Shown: positions 1 through 9,589, numbered from the stretch's first letter. The stretch is 17,477 nucleotides of DNA from Bifidobacterium breve (GCA_945900705.1 CAMDKJ010000017.1:1-17477), one strand, 5' to 3'. The notes: generated by a model not told the origin, from the sequence alone. Made by a program: numbers and translations.

Positions 1-525
1 GTTATCAATAACATAATCGGCAATGGCCAGGCGCTCTTCGCGTGATACTTGTGCCTGCATCCGACGTTCGACATCCTCTCGTTCCAATCCCCGCAGTGAC
101 ACGGCACGCTCAATTTGCAGTTGCTCGGGGACGTCGACCACTACGACAAGGTCAACCAGGTCGCGTTGGTTAGTTTCAACAAGCAGCGGCATGTCATAGA
201 CCAGCACGGCAGACTCAGGGGCGGCCTGTATGCGCCTGGCCGACTCAGCACCGATGAGTGGATGCATGATCGCGTTTAGGCGCTTAGTGGCCTCAGGATC
301 AATAAAAGCCAGCTTTGCCAATTCACCGCGACTGAGCGTGCCCACCGGAGTCAAGATGCCTGTTCCAAACTCGGCAACTAAGGCATCCAGGGCGGGTTTG
401 CCTGGCTCGACGAGTTCACGGGCAATCGCATCGGCGTCGATGACAATGGCGCCGTGCTCTAGGAGCAGAGACGCCACCGACGACTTACCGGATCCGATCC
501 CGCCCGTGAGCCCGATGCGCTTCAT
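1..525 (-). CDS. coaE: Dephospho-CoA kinase, C-terminus cut by window edge
   Basis: Catalyses the last step of coenzyme A synthesis, the ATP-dependent phosphorylation of dephospho-CoA at the 3'-hydroxyl, in the cytoplasm. Seen: the ATG at 525 opens 175 uninterrupted codons to the edge. The protein begins MKRIGLTGGIGSGKSS, a P-loop at residues 8-15, followed by IDADAIARELV (about 29-39), the substrate-binding YDMPLLVE stretch (about 110-117) and ADYVIDN at the edge, which in this family lies close to the end of the kinase domain. A typical kinase is about 200 residues, so roughly 25 or more are missing. Mycobacterial CoaE carries an extra GrpB-like C-terminal domain; the edge hides whether this one does. 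It lies 46 bp downstream of rpsA on the same strand, so co-transcription is likely. No strong Shine-Dalgarno sequence is visible. Confidence 0.95.
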   Translation of the reverse strand, partial: MKRIGLTGGIGSGKSSVASLLLEHGAIVIDADAIARELVEPGKPALDALVAEFGTGILTPVGTLSRGELAKLAFIDPEATKRLNAIMHPLIGAESARRIQAAPESAVLVYDMPLLVETNQRDLVDLVVVVDVPEQLQIERAVSLRGLEREDVERRMQAQVSREERLAIADYVIDN

Positions 526-571
526 GCACCCAGCCTAGGCGAGCCACGGTTACTACCGCGAAAGTGAAAGG

Positions 572-2029
572 CTACTCCCCGGTCAGCTTGTCACGAAGTG
601 CCTGCAGGGCCTCATCCGAGGCGAATGTGCCGTCTTCGGCACTGGACTCCGTGGAGTACGAAGACGCCCCTTCGCCAGATTCGATTACCGCCGCCTGATC
701 AGCAACCCGTGCTTCACCAATCTGCTTACGGTGAGCCTCCCAGCGCTGATGTGCGTCTGAGTACTCCTTCTCCCAATCGGTGCGCTGGGTTTCAAAGCCC
801 GCCTTCCACTCACCGGTCGCCGGATCGAAGCCATCTGGGCCGATGTATGCGCCTGCCTCATCGAATGCTGGCGCCATTCCGTACAGATAGGGATCAAATT
901 CTTCAACCGCGACACCATCACTTGAGTCATTAGCCTGCTTGAGTGAAAGCGAGATGCGACGACGCTCAAGGTCAATGTCGATTACCTTGACGAAGATGTC
1001 ATCGCCAACCTGCACGATCTGCTCTGGCATTTCTATATGACGCTCGGCCAGCTCGGAGATATGGACCAATCCTTCGATGCCTTCCTGGACGCGGACAAAT
1101 GCACCGAACGGCACCAACTTGGTGACCTTGCCAGGGGCCACCTGCCCGATGGTGTGGGTGCGTGCAAAGTGCTGCCAAGGGTCTTCTTGGGTTGACTTCA
1201 AGGACAACGAAACCCGCTCGCGGTCCATATCGACCTCGAGTACCTCAACGGTTACCTCTTGGCCAACTTCGACAACCTCGCCCGGATGATCAATATGCTT
1301 CCACGAAAGCTCCGACACGTGAACTAGGCCGTCAACGCCACCTAGGTCAACGAAGGCACCGAAGTTGACGATGGACGAAACCACACCGCTTCGGATCTGA
1401 CCCTTTTGCAGCTGGGTCAAGAAGGTTTGGCGAGTCTCACTTTGGGTCTGCTCAAGCCACGCGCGGCGCGACAACACCACGTTATTGCGGTTCTTATCGA
1501 GCTCAATGATTTTCGCTTCAAGAGTCTTACCGACATAAGGCAGCAGATCGCGGACGCGACGCATTTCAACGAGGGAAGCTGGCAGGAAACCTCGAAGCCC
1601 GATGTCTACGATCAAACCTCCCTTGACTACCTCAATCACGAGGCCTTCTACGACCCCATCTTCCTCTTTGATCTTTTCGATCGTGCCCCAGGCGCGCTCG
1701 TACTGGGCGCGCTTCTTGGACAAGATCAGTCGGCCTTCTTTATCTTCCTTTTGCAGGACGAGGGCTTCAACGTGGTCGCCCACGGAAACGACTTGGCCAG
1801 GATCAACATCATGCTTTATGGAAAGCTCACGCGAGGGGATAACACCTTCGGTCTTGTAGCCGATATCAAGAAGCACTTCGTCGCGGTCAACTTTTACGAC
1901 GGTACCTTCAACGATGTCACCATCATTGAAGTACTTGATAGTCAGATCGATGGCGGCGAGGAAATCCTCAGCCGAGCCGATGTCATTGATGGCAATCTGG
2001 GGACTTGTTGTTACTGAGGTGGATGTCAT
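572..2029 (-). CDS. rpsA: 30S ribosomal protein S1
   Basis: RNA-binding ribosomal protein that helps mRNA engage the 30S subunit. The 485-residue protein shows four S1/OB-fold repeats at about 37-106, 124-189, 210-278 and 295-364. The last two carry the classic pattern (VNFGAFVDLGGVDGLVHVSELSW and the FGAFVRV...GLVHISELA equivalent). The first two are more diverged, as is usual for the ribosome-docking repeats. Four repeats and about 480 residues is the actinobacterial form; E. coli S1 has six. The tail (about 365-485) is acidic and low in complexity, with no S1 fold that I can see. The start is ATG, with GGAG about 11 bases upstream. It sits between polA (254 bp upstream) and coaE (46 bp downstream), the usual actinobacterial order. 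Confidence 0.97.
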   Translation of the reverse strand: MTSTSVTTSPQIAINDIGSAEDFLAAIDLTIKYFNDGDIVEGTVVKVDRDEVLLDIGYKTEGVIPSRELSIKHDVDPGQVVSVGDHVEALVLQKEDKEGRLILSKKRAQYERAWGTIEKIKEEDGVVEGLVIEVVKGGLIVDIGLRGFLPASLVEMRRVRDLLPYVGKTLEAKIIELDKNRNNVVLSRRAWLEQTQSETRQTFLTQLQKGQIRSGVVSSIVNFGAFVDLGGVDGLVHVSELSWKHIDHPGEVVEVGQEVTVEVLEVDMDRERVSLSLKSTQEDPWQHFARTHTIGQVAPGKVTKLVPFGAFVRVQEGIEGLVHISELAERHIEMPEQIVQVGDDIFVKVIDIDLERRRISLSLKQANDSSDGVAVEEFDPYLYGMAPAFDEAGAYIGPDGFDPATGEWKAGFETQRTDWEKEYSDAHQRWEAHRKQIGEARVADQAAVIESGEGASSYSTESSAEDGTFASDEALQALRDKLTGE

Positions 2030-2071
2030 GGAGTAAAAGGCTCCGGTGGATAGGGATGCAGGGAACTGAAT

Positions 2072-2091
2072 CCGGTGGCGCTGCGCACCGG
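2072..2091 (-). other. Short hairpin in the rpsA upstream region
   Basis: A perfect 6-bp inverted repeat, CCGGTG/CACCGG, with an 8-base loop, 42 bases before the rpsA start codon. If the rpsA transcript begins upstream of it, the hairpin would lie in the leader RNA. No T-tract follows, so it does not look like a classical terminator. The function is unknown; chance pairing in GC-rich DNA is possible. Confidence 0.35.
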
Positions 2092-2191
2092 TGCCCCGGC
2101 CCGGCCCTATTGGACTTGAACCTAAGAACTTGCTTGACCCACTAGGTCTGGGGCCCCGCCCTGCGCGTAACCCGCAAAGGATACGCCACCG

Positions 2192-2223
2192 CGGTAGTAA
2201 CCAGCCCGACGGGGCTACTACCG
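2192..2223 (-). terminator. Hairpin after polA, possible terminator or rpsA leader structure
   Basis: Inverted repeat: CGGTAGT pairs with ACTACCG (7 bp). A 4-base AACC bulge on one side is followed by AGCCC/GGGCT (5 bp) and a GACG loop. It begins about 60 bases past the polA stop and ends about 160 bases before the rpsA start. There is no run of T on the exit side, so intrinsic termination would be of the T-poor kind proposed for actinobacteria. The remaining sequence between polA and rpsA (2030-2283) holds no gene that I can support and no convincing promoter. Confidence 0.45.
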
Positions 2224-2283
2224 GGGCTATGCGGGTGACTACCTACTTAGATGGCGCAACCCGGTGGCCAAGTCGCGGCAAAA

Positions 2284-4959
2284 TCAGTGCGCGGCGGCAT
2301 CCCAAGATGACCCAAACCCGATAGAGACGTCCAACGGCACCGATAACACGGCTGCTCCGGCCATGGCTTCACGCAGCAGTGCCTCTAGCCTGACACGCTC
2401 GCCAGGAAATACTTCGAGTACGAGTTCGTCATGGACCTGAAGCAACATCCGGCTTAGCAATTTCTCCGATTTGAGCGCGGCATCAACACTAAGCATTGCC
2501 AGCTTGACGATATCGGCGGCCGTGCCCTGTATCGGCGCGTTCAATGCCATGCGCTCAGCCATATCGCGGCGCTGGCGATTATCGCTATTTAGATCGGGCA
2601 AATAGCGCCGGCGCCCAAACATGGTTTGGGTGTAGCCGGTCTGACGTGCATTTTCAACTACTGCGGCTAAGTAGTCGCGAACACCACCAAACCGCGTGAA
2701 GTATTCATTCATTAGGGCACCGGCCTCCTGCGGGCCAATCCCTAACTGCTGGGATAACCCAAATGCCGATAGCCCGTATGCCAAGCCATATGACATGGCT
2801 TTGGTACGTCGGCGCATTTCAGGGTCAACTGCATCCGGCCTGACCCCAAAGACCCGACTAGCTACCGTGGTGTGGAGATCCTCACCGCTGATGAAAGCGT
2901 CAATGAGCCCGGCGTCTGCTGATGCATGCGCCATGATTCGCATTTCGATTTGACTGTAGTCAGCCGTCATCAGGCCTTCGTAGCCCACTCCGACGACGAA
3001 ACACCCACGAATCCGCCGCCCCGCCTCGGTTCGAATCGGGATATTCTGCAAGTTCGGGTCGGTGCTCGATAAGCGACCGGTTGATGTCGTGGTCTGATTG
3101 AAAGTAGTGTGAATTCTGTACTTGGCATCAGCCAGAGGTAGCAGCCCATCTACGGTTTGCCGCAGCTTTGATCTATCACGCCAATTGAGGAGCTGTTCGA
3201 TCAGGGGATCTCTCGTTTGGGCATAAAGTGCTTGCAGTGCTTCGGCATCGGTCGTATAGCCGGTCTTGATTTTCTTCGTTTTTGGCAGGTTTCGGTCAAC
3301 AAAAAGAACTTCTTGCAGTTGCTTCGGCGACCCTAGGTTGAATGGGCGCCCAACGATTTCATGGGCGCGCGTTTCGGCGTCATGCATTGTTGCGCCAAAT
3401 TCGGCTGAGAGGATTTGTAACTCTGCAATGTCCACGGCGATACCGGCGTGCTCCATTCGAGCAAGCACATCGACAAGTGGCAGTTCAATCTCGGCGAGAA
3501 CTTTCAGTGCATCTTCACTTTCAAGGGTCTTTGTTAATTCGAGTGTCAACTCCCCGATCACGGCCGCTTGCTCCGCGAGCCCCTCATGTGATTGCGCATC
3601 GTCAAAACTCAATTGGTCACTGGTTGTCTCGGTGAGCAACTCGCGGCCGAGCAACCGCTGGGCCAGATCAGCGAGGAGGAAGGAGCGTTGACCGGGCGCC
3701 ACTATGTAGGCGGCCAGCGCGGTGTCAAATGCCAAACCTTCAATGGTCGAACCGGCACTGGCCAGCGCTAGCGCCGGACCTTTCGCATCGTGTGCCCACT
3801 TCGATATCGCCGGATCAGCCAACCAATCAAGGACCGCGCTCTTGGCCGCAAGATCAGTGACTTCGATGATTGCCGCCGCGCCGACCGCGTCGACGATGCC
3901 GACAGCATCCAGTACTCCAACCCCGCGCCCCCAGACCCCGGCGAACGCGACCGAACACGGTGGGTGCAACCCAGCCAACCAACCCTTAGCGGCCGATCCT
4001 GCAACAGCAACCGCCGTGATCGACTTACGCTCAGAAATCGCAGCGCCACCGATCACCCGCGTCCCGGTGCCTTTGGTTGTTTTAGGGCGCCCCGCGAATA
4101 ACCGATCCCGAAGGGTCCGAAATTGCAAGGCCTCGAACACCTGCTCAACGCCCACTTCATCCCACGGTCGCAGTTCGCAGTCGGTGATTGCTAGGTCAAT
4201 TGGCACATCAGCGCGCAGCGCCGTTAGCTCGCGGTTAATAATGACCTGAGGCAATGCGCTGCGAAGTGCATCACCGGCCTTGCCGGGTACCTCGGTCACC
4301 CGATCAATCAACTGCGCGAGTGAGCCGTATTCGTTGATCCATTTCGCGGCGGTTTTCTCACCGACACCGGGGATGCCCGGAAGGTTGTCACTCGGGTCAC
4401 CCCGAAGTGCCGCGTAATCTGGATATTGTGTCGGGCTCAAACCGTATTTCTCCTGCACCGCATCTGGTGTCATACGCGCAAGATCAGAGACACCTTTTTT
4501 TGGGTACAGGACGGTGACCTGATCGTTTACCAATTGGAAGGCATCACGATCCCCGGTGACAATGAAGACTTCACCACCGGTAACCAGGGCCCGACCGGTT
4601 AAAGTCGCTATGACATCGTCAGCTTCGAACCCATCACATTGAACCGCCGGGATGCCCATCGCCCGCACGACTTCTTGGATTAGGCCCACCTGACCTTTGA
4701 ACTCCACGGGTGAGGCTGCGCGATTTGCTTTGTACTCCGGGAACTCCTCCGTGCGGAAGGTGTGGCGCGAAACATCAAAGGCGACCGCCACATGTGTTGG
4801 CTGCTCATCGCGCAGCACATTGATCAGCATTGAGGTGAACCCGTAAACGGCATTGGTGGGTTGCCCGGTAGAAGTTGAAAAATTCTCGACTGGAAGCGCA
4901 TAAAAGGCCCGATACGCAAGTGAATGGCCATCAAGTAGCAATAGCCGCATTTTCGTCAC
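2284..4959 (-). CDS. polA: DNA polymerase I
   Basis: Replicative gap-filling and repair polymerase of 891 residues. The 5'-nuclease domain spans about 1-290, with acidic metal ligands in FDVSRHTFR (Asp62), FEADD (Glu112, Asp114, Asp115), TGDRDAF (Asp137, Asp139) and GDPSDNLPG (Asp188, Asp191). The middle domain (about 300-485) lacks the DxE and other acidic exonuclease residues, so no proofreading is expected, as in other actinobacterial Pol I. The polymerase domain has motif A DYSQIEMR (Asp667), motif B RRRTKAMSYGLAYG (Arg716, Lys720, Tyr724, Tyr728) and motif C QVHDELV (His843, Asp844). Tyr724 falls where E. coli has Phe762. The GTG start at 4959 is chosen because a TAGGAT -10 box ends six bases before it; the next in-frame ATG is codon 4. 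It is transcribed toward rpsA. Confidence 0.97.
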   Translation of the reverse strand: MTKMRLLLLDGHSLAYRAFYALPVENFSTSTGQPTNAVYGFTSMLINVLRDEQPTHVAVAFDVSRHTFRTEEFPEYKANRAASPVEFKGQVGLIQEVVRAMGIPAVQCDGFEADDVIATLTGRALVTGGEVFIVTGDRDAFQLVNDQVTVLYPKKGVSDLARMTPDAVQEKYGLSPTQYPDYAALRGDPSDNLPGIPGVGEKTAAKWINEYGSLAQLIDRVTEVPGKAGDALRSALPQVIINRELTALRADVPIDLAITDCELRPWDEVGVEQVFEALQFRTLRDRLFAGRPKTTKGTGTRVIGGAAISERKSITAVAVAGSAAKGWLAGLHPPCSVAFAGVWGRGVGVLDAVGIVDAVGAAAIIEVTDLAAKSAVLDWLADPAISKWAHDAKGPALALASAGSTIEGLAFDTALAAYIVAPGQRSFLLADLAQRLLGRELLTETTSDQLSFDDAQSHEGLAEQAAVIGELTLELTKTLESEDALKVLAEIELPLVDVLARMEHAGIAVDIAELQILSAEFGATMHDAETRAHEIVGRPFNLGSPKQLQEVLFVDRNLPKTKKIKTGYTTDAEALQALYAQTRDPLIEQLLNWRDRSKLRQTVDGLLPLADAKYRIHTTFNQTTTSTGRLSSTDPNLQNIPIRTEAGRRIRGCFVVGVGYEGLMTADYSQIEMRIMAHASADAGLIDAFISGEDLHTTVASRVFGVRPDAVDPEMRRRTKAMSYGLAYGLSAFGLSQQLGIGPQEAGALMNEYFTRFGGVRDYLAAVVENARQTGYTQTMFGRRRYLPDLNSDNRQRRDMAERMALNAPIQGTAADIVKLAMLSVDAALKSEKLLSRMLLQVHDELVLEVFPGERVRLEALLREAMAGAAVLSVPLDVSIGFGSSWDAAAH

Positions 4960-4965
4960 CCATTG

Positions 4966-4971
4966 ATCCTA
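4966..4971 (-). promoter_or_regulatory. -10 box for leaderless polA transcript
   Basis: On the minus strand TAGGAT is followed by exactly six bases and then the GTG start of polA, so transcription would begin at or beside the start codon. No clear -35 element is seen. Confidence 0.5.
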
Positions 4972-5015
4972 AAGGCGCTCGGTCATCCGATCTCTCGTCG
5001 CCGGTGAAATGGCCC

Positions 5016-5021
5016 TAGAGT
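5016..5021 (+). promoter_or_regulatory. -10 box for leaderless thioesterase transcript
   Basis: TAGAGT is followed by exactly six bases and then ATG at 5028. No Shine-Dalgarno sequence precedes that ATG. The box is divergent to the polA box, with 44 bases between the two. No good -35 element is visible. Confidence 0.5.
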
Positions 5022-5027
5022 TTGCCC

Positions 5028-5459
5028 ATGAGCCAATCCAATGAGGGCGACTCGGCGCTACTTCGCGATTTGGCTGGCGCCGGGGCCGGGGCACTGGCCG
5101 AGCGAATGCAGATCGTGGTGACCGAGGCGGGGCCCGGGCGCGTGGTCGCGACCATGCCCGTTGAAGGCAACACCCAGCCTTATGGCCTCTTACACGGTGG
5201 GGCCAGCGCGGTGCTGGCCGAGAGTTTGGGCTCTATCGCTGGCTTAATCCACGCCGGCCCAGGTCGCATGGTGGTGGGCGTCGACCTTTCGTGCACCCAC
5301 CACCGGGGCGCGCGTAGTGGCCTGGTGACCGGCGTCTCCACCCCCCTTCATGAGGGCCAGACCGTAGCTACGTACAGCATCACCATTACCGACGATGGCG
5401 GCCACTTGCTGTGCACCGCACGGTTAACTTGCCTTATCAGGAAGTTATCCGCTGGTTAG
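5028..5459 (+). CDS. PaaI/YbdB-type hotdog acyl-CoA thioesterase
   Basis: Predicted cytoplasmic hydrolase of an acyl- or aroyl-CoA thioester, 143 residues long, which is the normal size for a single hotdog domain. The active-site region reads GLLHGGASAVLAESLGS (about 53-69). By family knowledge, His56 with the two glycines polarises the thioester and Glu65 is the catalytic acid. The core strand VVGVDLSCTHHR follows at about 82-93. The ATG at 5028 is preferred over an upstream in-frame TTG at 5022 because the TAGAGT box sits six bases before it. Such proteins include 1,4-dihydroxy-2-naphthoyl-CoA thioesterase (menaquinone) and phenylacetate-pathway enzymes. No men or paa gene is nearby, so the substrate is not assigned. 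It stands alone between divergent polA and co-directional livH. Confidence 0.88.
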   Translation: MSQSNEGDSALLRDLAGAGAGALAERMQIVVTEAGPGRVVATMPVEGNTQPYGLLHGGASAVLAESLGSIAGLIHAGPGRMVVGVDLSCTHHRGARSGLVTGVSTPLHEGQTVATYSITITDDGGHLLCTARLTCLIRKLSAG

Positions 5460-5484
5460 CTCACCCAAGGCGAGCCCATCGGGT

Positions 5485-5490
5485 TATGCT
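5485..5490 (+). promoter_or_regulatory. Possible -10 box for the livHMGF operon
   Basis: TATGCT lies 19 bases before the livH ATG, giving a predicted leader of about a dozen bases. The leader has no clear Shine-Dalgarno sequence. No matching -35 hexamer is evident, so this is tentative. Confidence 0.35.
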
Positions 5491-5509
5491 CCGGACGCTC
5501 AACAGATAA

Positions 5510-6814
5510 ATGCTAGGGGGGTTTCGCATCCGTACCGGGATTAGGCCGCGGTTCTACATAGGGGCCTTTCTTACCGCCATCGCGGCTTGTTTGCTGCTGG
5601 CCTTTGCGCCTTCGGCGGCGGCCGCTGGCACCGCGATCGTGGGCACCCTTAAAGGCCCCGATGGTGCTGCGCTGACAAATGTCTCCCTTACAGCGGCGGC
5701 CGAAGGTTTTACCGAGACGGTCTCCACGGGGGCGGATGGGGCTTTTCGCATCGAAGTCCCTAAGGGGGGTAAATACCAGTTAAGTGTTGATGAGGGCACC
5801 TTGCCAGCCGGCATTACGTTTAGTAAGCCAGCGGACCAAAGCCGATCAATTTTGGTGCTGATGGGCGATAAGAAAGTGCTCTTCACTTTTGCGAGCGGCA
5901 CCGATGGGGGTAGCGCTACAGCGAGTTCATTCACGTGGGCGCGGATCTCTCAATTACTCGTCGACGGCCTCTTCTTCGGGATCTTAATAGCCCTTGGTGC
6001 GGTGGGCCTGAACTTGATTTTCGGTACCACCGGCTTAACAAACTTCTCCCACGGCGAGCTCCTGACCTTGGGTGCATTCACCGCGATCGTGCTCAATGAG
6101 TTGGGCCTGAACCTAATCATTGCAGCTCCGATCGCCGTTGTCATCAGCGCGATTTTGTGGGGCTGGGGTCAAAATAAGATCCTCTGGAAGCCCCTGCGCC
6201 GGCGCAAGACCGGCTTGATCGCGAGCATGGTTGTAACTATCGGCCTAGCGATAACGATTCGCTACACCCTGCTGCTTTTCTTTGGTGGCTCCCCACGCAG
6301 TTATCAGCAATTCGCCGGTCAATCTGGCTTGGAGTTTGGCCCGGTGAGTATCACCCCGAAGTCGATCGTTTTTGCGGTTTTGGCCGCGATAGCAATCACT
6401 GCCACGGTTATTTGGCTGCAACGCTCACGCATAGGTAAGGCCACCAGGGCAGTTTCTGATAATCCAGCGCTGGCATCGGCCACCGGTATTGACGTTGAGC
6501 GAGTCATCTCCGTCGTCTGGATCCTTGGGGCGGGGCTCGCAGCTTTCGCTGGTATCTATCTCGGGTCAACACAAGACACCACCTGGAATATGGGCCAGCG
6601 TCTGCTCTTGGTTATGTTCGCGGCGGTAACCCTCGGCGGGCTAGGCACCATCTACGGCGCCATTGTTGGTGCACTAGTAGTGGGCATGTTCGTGCAGTTG
6701 TCCACCTTGTTCATCCCCACCGAAATGAAGACCGTCGGTGCCCTGTTCTTAATGATCATCATTTTGCTGGTACGACCACAGGGCATCCTTGGTCGTCGAG
6801 AGCGGGTGGGATAG
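5510..6814 (+). CDS. livH: LivH-type branched-chain amino acid permease with N-terminal exported domain
   Basis: Membrane permease of an ABC importer of the branched-chain/hydrophobic amino-acid family. The permease part starts near residue 145 (ISQLLVDGLFFGILIALGAVGLNLIFG, split here as the first membrane segment and the family's NLIFGTTGLTNFSHGE stretch at 168-183). It ends at RPQGILG (about 422-428). A loop with the ATPase-contact pattern (GKATRAVSDNPALASATGID) lies at 309-328. Odd feature: ordinary LivH is about 290-310 residues, and this one is 434. The extra part is a signal-peptide-like segment (RPR then a hydrophobic stretch at about 15-38, ending SAAAA) plus a carboxypeptidase-regulatory/Ig-like beta-sandwich pattern at about 42-125 (GTLKGPDGAALTNVSL, then TGADGAFRIEVPKGGKYQL). 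The ATG at 5510 is the only good start that includes the signal segment. The stop is three bases from livM. Confidence 0.92.
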   Translation: MLGGFRIRTGIRPRFYIGAFLTAIAACLLLAFAPSAAAAGTAIVGTLKGPDGAALTNVSLTAAAEGFTETVSTGADGAFRIEVPKGGKYQLSVDEGTLPAGITFSKPADQSRSILVLMGDKKVLFTFASGTDGGSATASSFTWARISQLLVDGLFFGILIALGAVGLNLIFGTTGLTNFSHGELLTLGAFTAIVLNELGLNLIIAAPIAVVISAILWGWGQNKILWKPLRRRKTGLIASMVVTIGLAITIRYTLLLFFGGSPRSYQQFAGQSGLEFGPVSITPKSIVFAVLAAIAITATVIWLQRSRIGKATRAVSDNPALASATGIDVERVISVVWILGAGLAAFAGIYLGSTQDTTWNMGQRLLLVMFAAVTLGGLGTIYGAIVGALVVGMFVQLSTLFIPTEMKTVGALFLMIIILLVRPQGILGRRERVG

Positions 6815-6817
6815 CAC

Positions 6818-7793
6818 ATGGATTTCTCATTCGTACTTGGTCAATCCATCACCCAGGCACTGGGTGTCACCGCGATCATCTACTGCCTGGCCGCTATGGG
6901 CTTGAACCTCCAGTTCGGCTATACCGGCCTCCTTAACTTCGGGCAGGTGGCCTTCGCGGCAATTGGCGCCTACTCCATTGGCGTCATAGTGATCAGTTTC
7001 GGCGCCAGCCTTTGGGCTGCGATCCCCATCGGCTTAGTGGCTTCAGTGGCATTGGCCTTGGTCTTGGGTATCCCTACCCTGAGGCTTCGAGCCGACTATC
7101 TGGCAATCGTCACGATCGCAACTAGTGAGATCATTCGACTAATGGTGCGCTCTATTGCCCTACGTGACACTTTCGGTGGCGCGAACGGGATCAACGGCAA
7201 AATGGGGCAAGCTTTCCATGATCTAAACCCATTCCACGCTGATATTGACTTGCCGTTCTTGACTTGGACCCGCCAAGATCTTTGGGTCGTAACAGTCGGC
7301 TGGTCGCTAATAGCTATTTTCACCCTTGCTACTTGGCTGCTAGTTCGCAGCCCCTGGGGTCGGGTCGTTAAGGGTATCCGCGAGGACGAAAATGCGGTGG
7401 TATCGCTGGGTAAAAACGCGTACGTCTACAAGATGCAGGCACTTATTTTGGGTGGCCTACTCGGCACGGTTGGTGGCATAGTTTGGGCCGTCGCGAAGCA
7501 ATCGGTGCAGCCCGATAACTTTGTACCGGATGTAACGTTCTTCTCCTACACCATCTTGTTGCTCGGTGGTGCTGCGCGAGTTTTCGGGCCAATCGTGGGC
7601 GCAATTATCTTCTGGTTCTTGCTGGTATTCGTTGGTGAATTCTTAAACCAGATGATTGCGGCCGGCTGGATTACCTTCTTGCTGCCGACCGACATTGGCC
7701 CAATCCGCTTCATCCTGGTCGGCCTTGGTCTAATGGGCCTGATGATATTTAGACCGCAAGGCATGTTCGGCGATAAACGAGAGTTGGCCCTTG

Positions 7794-7804
<11 letters not shown>
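6818..7804 (+). CDS. livM: LivM-type branched-chain amino acid permease
   Basis: Second membrane subunit of the importer, 328 residues, a normal length. It opens with two hydrophobic segments around MGLNLQFGYTGLLNFGQVAF (the paired glycine/asparagine pattern of the family, about 28-47). It then has LRADYLAIVTIATSEIIRL (about 92-110), the cytoplasmic ATPase-contact loop GRVVKGIREDENAVVSLG (about 185-202) and a closing RPQGMFGDKRE. It is expected to heterodimerise with LivH in the membrane. The ATG lies three bases after the livH stop, and its last codons overlap the start of livG, indicating translational coupling. Confidence 0.95.
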
Positions 7805-8680
<876 letters not shown>

Positions 8681-8684
<4 letters not shown>

Positions 8685-9547
8685 GTTTCCTCGAGCCCAG
8701 TGACCTACCAGCCACCGGCAGCCCCGATGACCTTAAGGAGTTCACTCGAGAGCTCAATCTTGATGCGTCCAGGCAAACCCGCGGCCATGACGCCAGTATC
8801 GAGCAGCAGCAGGCATCCGAGGCCGCCGGCGCCCTAATCCGGGCCGATAACCTCATTGCCGGCTATTTCCCCGGGGTCAACATTCTCAATGGCTCAGACC
8901 TTTATGCCAAGGAGGGTGAACTTGTCGGCATCATCGGCCCTAACGGGGCCGGTAAGTCGACCTTATTGAAGGCCCTTTTCGGGCTGGTGAATGTGACTTC
9001 AGGCGCAGTGCTCCTTCGCGACGAGGACATCACCAACCTGCGGGCCGATCAACTTGTCAAGCGCGGTGTCGGATTTGTGCCGCAGAACAACAACGTGTTC
9101 CCTTCGCTCACCATCGAGGAGAACATGCAGATGGGTGCCTATCAGGACCCGAAGTCCTTTAAAGAACGCTTTGAGGCGGTCACTGACCTATTTCCGGCGC
9201 TCGGCACGCGGCGTAAACAGCGCACCGGATCACTTTCCGGTGGCGAACGTCAAATGGTTGCCTTGGGTCGAGCGCTGATGATGGCGCCCAGCGTGCTGCT
9301 TCTTGATGAGCCAAGTGCTGGGCTTAGCCCAGCACTGCAGGACGAAGTATTTGTACGAGTCAAGGAAATTAATGCATCGGGTGTCACGGTAATCATCGTT
9401 GAGCAAAATGCCCGGCGCTGCCTGCAGATTGTCGACCGTGGGTATGTGCTAGATCAGGGGAAGAACGCGTATACCGGCACGGGAGCCTCTTTGGCCAACG
9501 ACCCGAAGGTGATTGAGCTGTACCTCGGCACCCTTGCCAAGGCCTAG
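8681..9547 (+). CDS. livF: LivF-type ABC transporter ATPase
   Basis: Second ATPase of the importer, 288 residues. Motifs: Walker A GPNGAGKST (about 88-96), Q-loop VPQNNNVFPSLTIEENMQMG, signature LSGGERQMVALGRAL, Walker B VLLLDEPSAG and switch region IIVEQNARR. LivF proteins are usually about 235 residues. The extra length is an N-terminal polar stretch of roughly 50 residues (Asp/Glu/Gln-rich, no motif that I recognise) before the first core strand (ALIRADNLIAGY). The GTG start at 8681 overlaps the livG stop as GTGA, with GGGAG upstream. It is the last gene of the livHMGF operon, followed by two strong inverted repeats. Confidence 0.95.
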
Positions 9548-9589
9548 TCAGCTTTCGTCACCGCCACCAGAGCCAAGCCACCGCATCCG

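Noticed and set aside
1406..2017. A 203-codon open frame on the plus strand opposite rpsA
   Set aside because: It lies wholly antisense to a well-conserved rpsA, its product resembles no family that I know, and it has no ribosome site. It is a mirror of the real gene's codon use.
2105..2130. T-arm-like GGTTCAAGTCC on the minus strand, suggesting a tRNA remnant
   Set aside because: Only two base pairs flank the loop cleanly, and no acceptor, D or anticodon arm can be drawn around it.
2091..2324. A 77-codon plus-strand frame in the polA-rpsA gap
   Set aside because: Low-complexity Pro/Arg-rich product, no ribosome site, overlaps the polA end, no recognisable motif.
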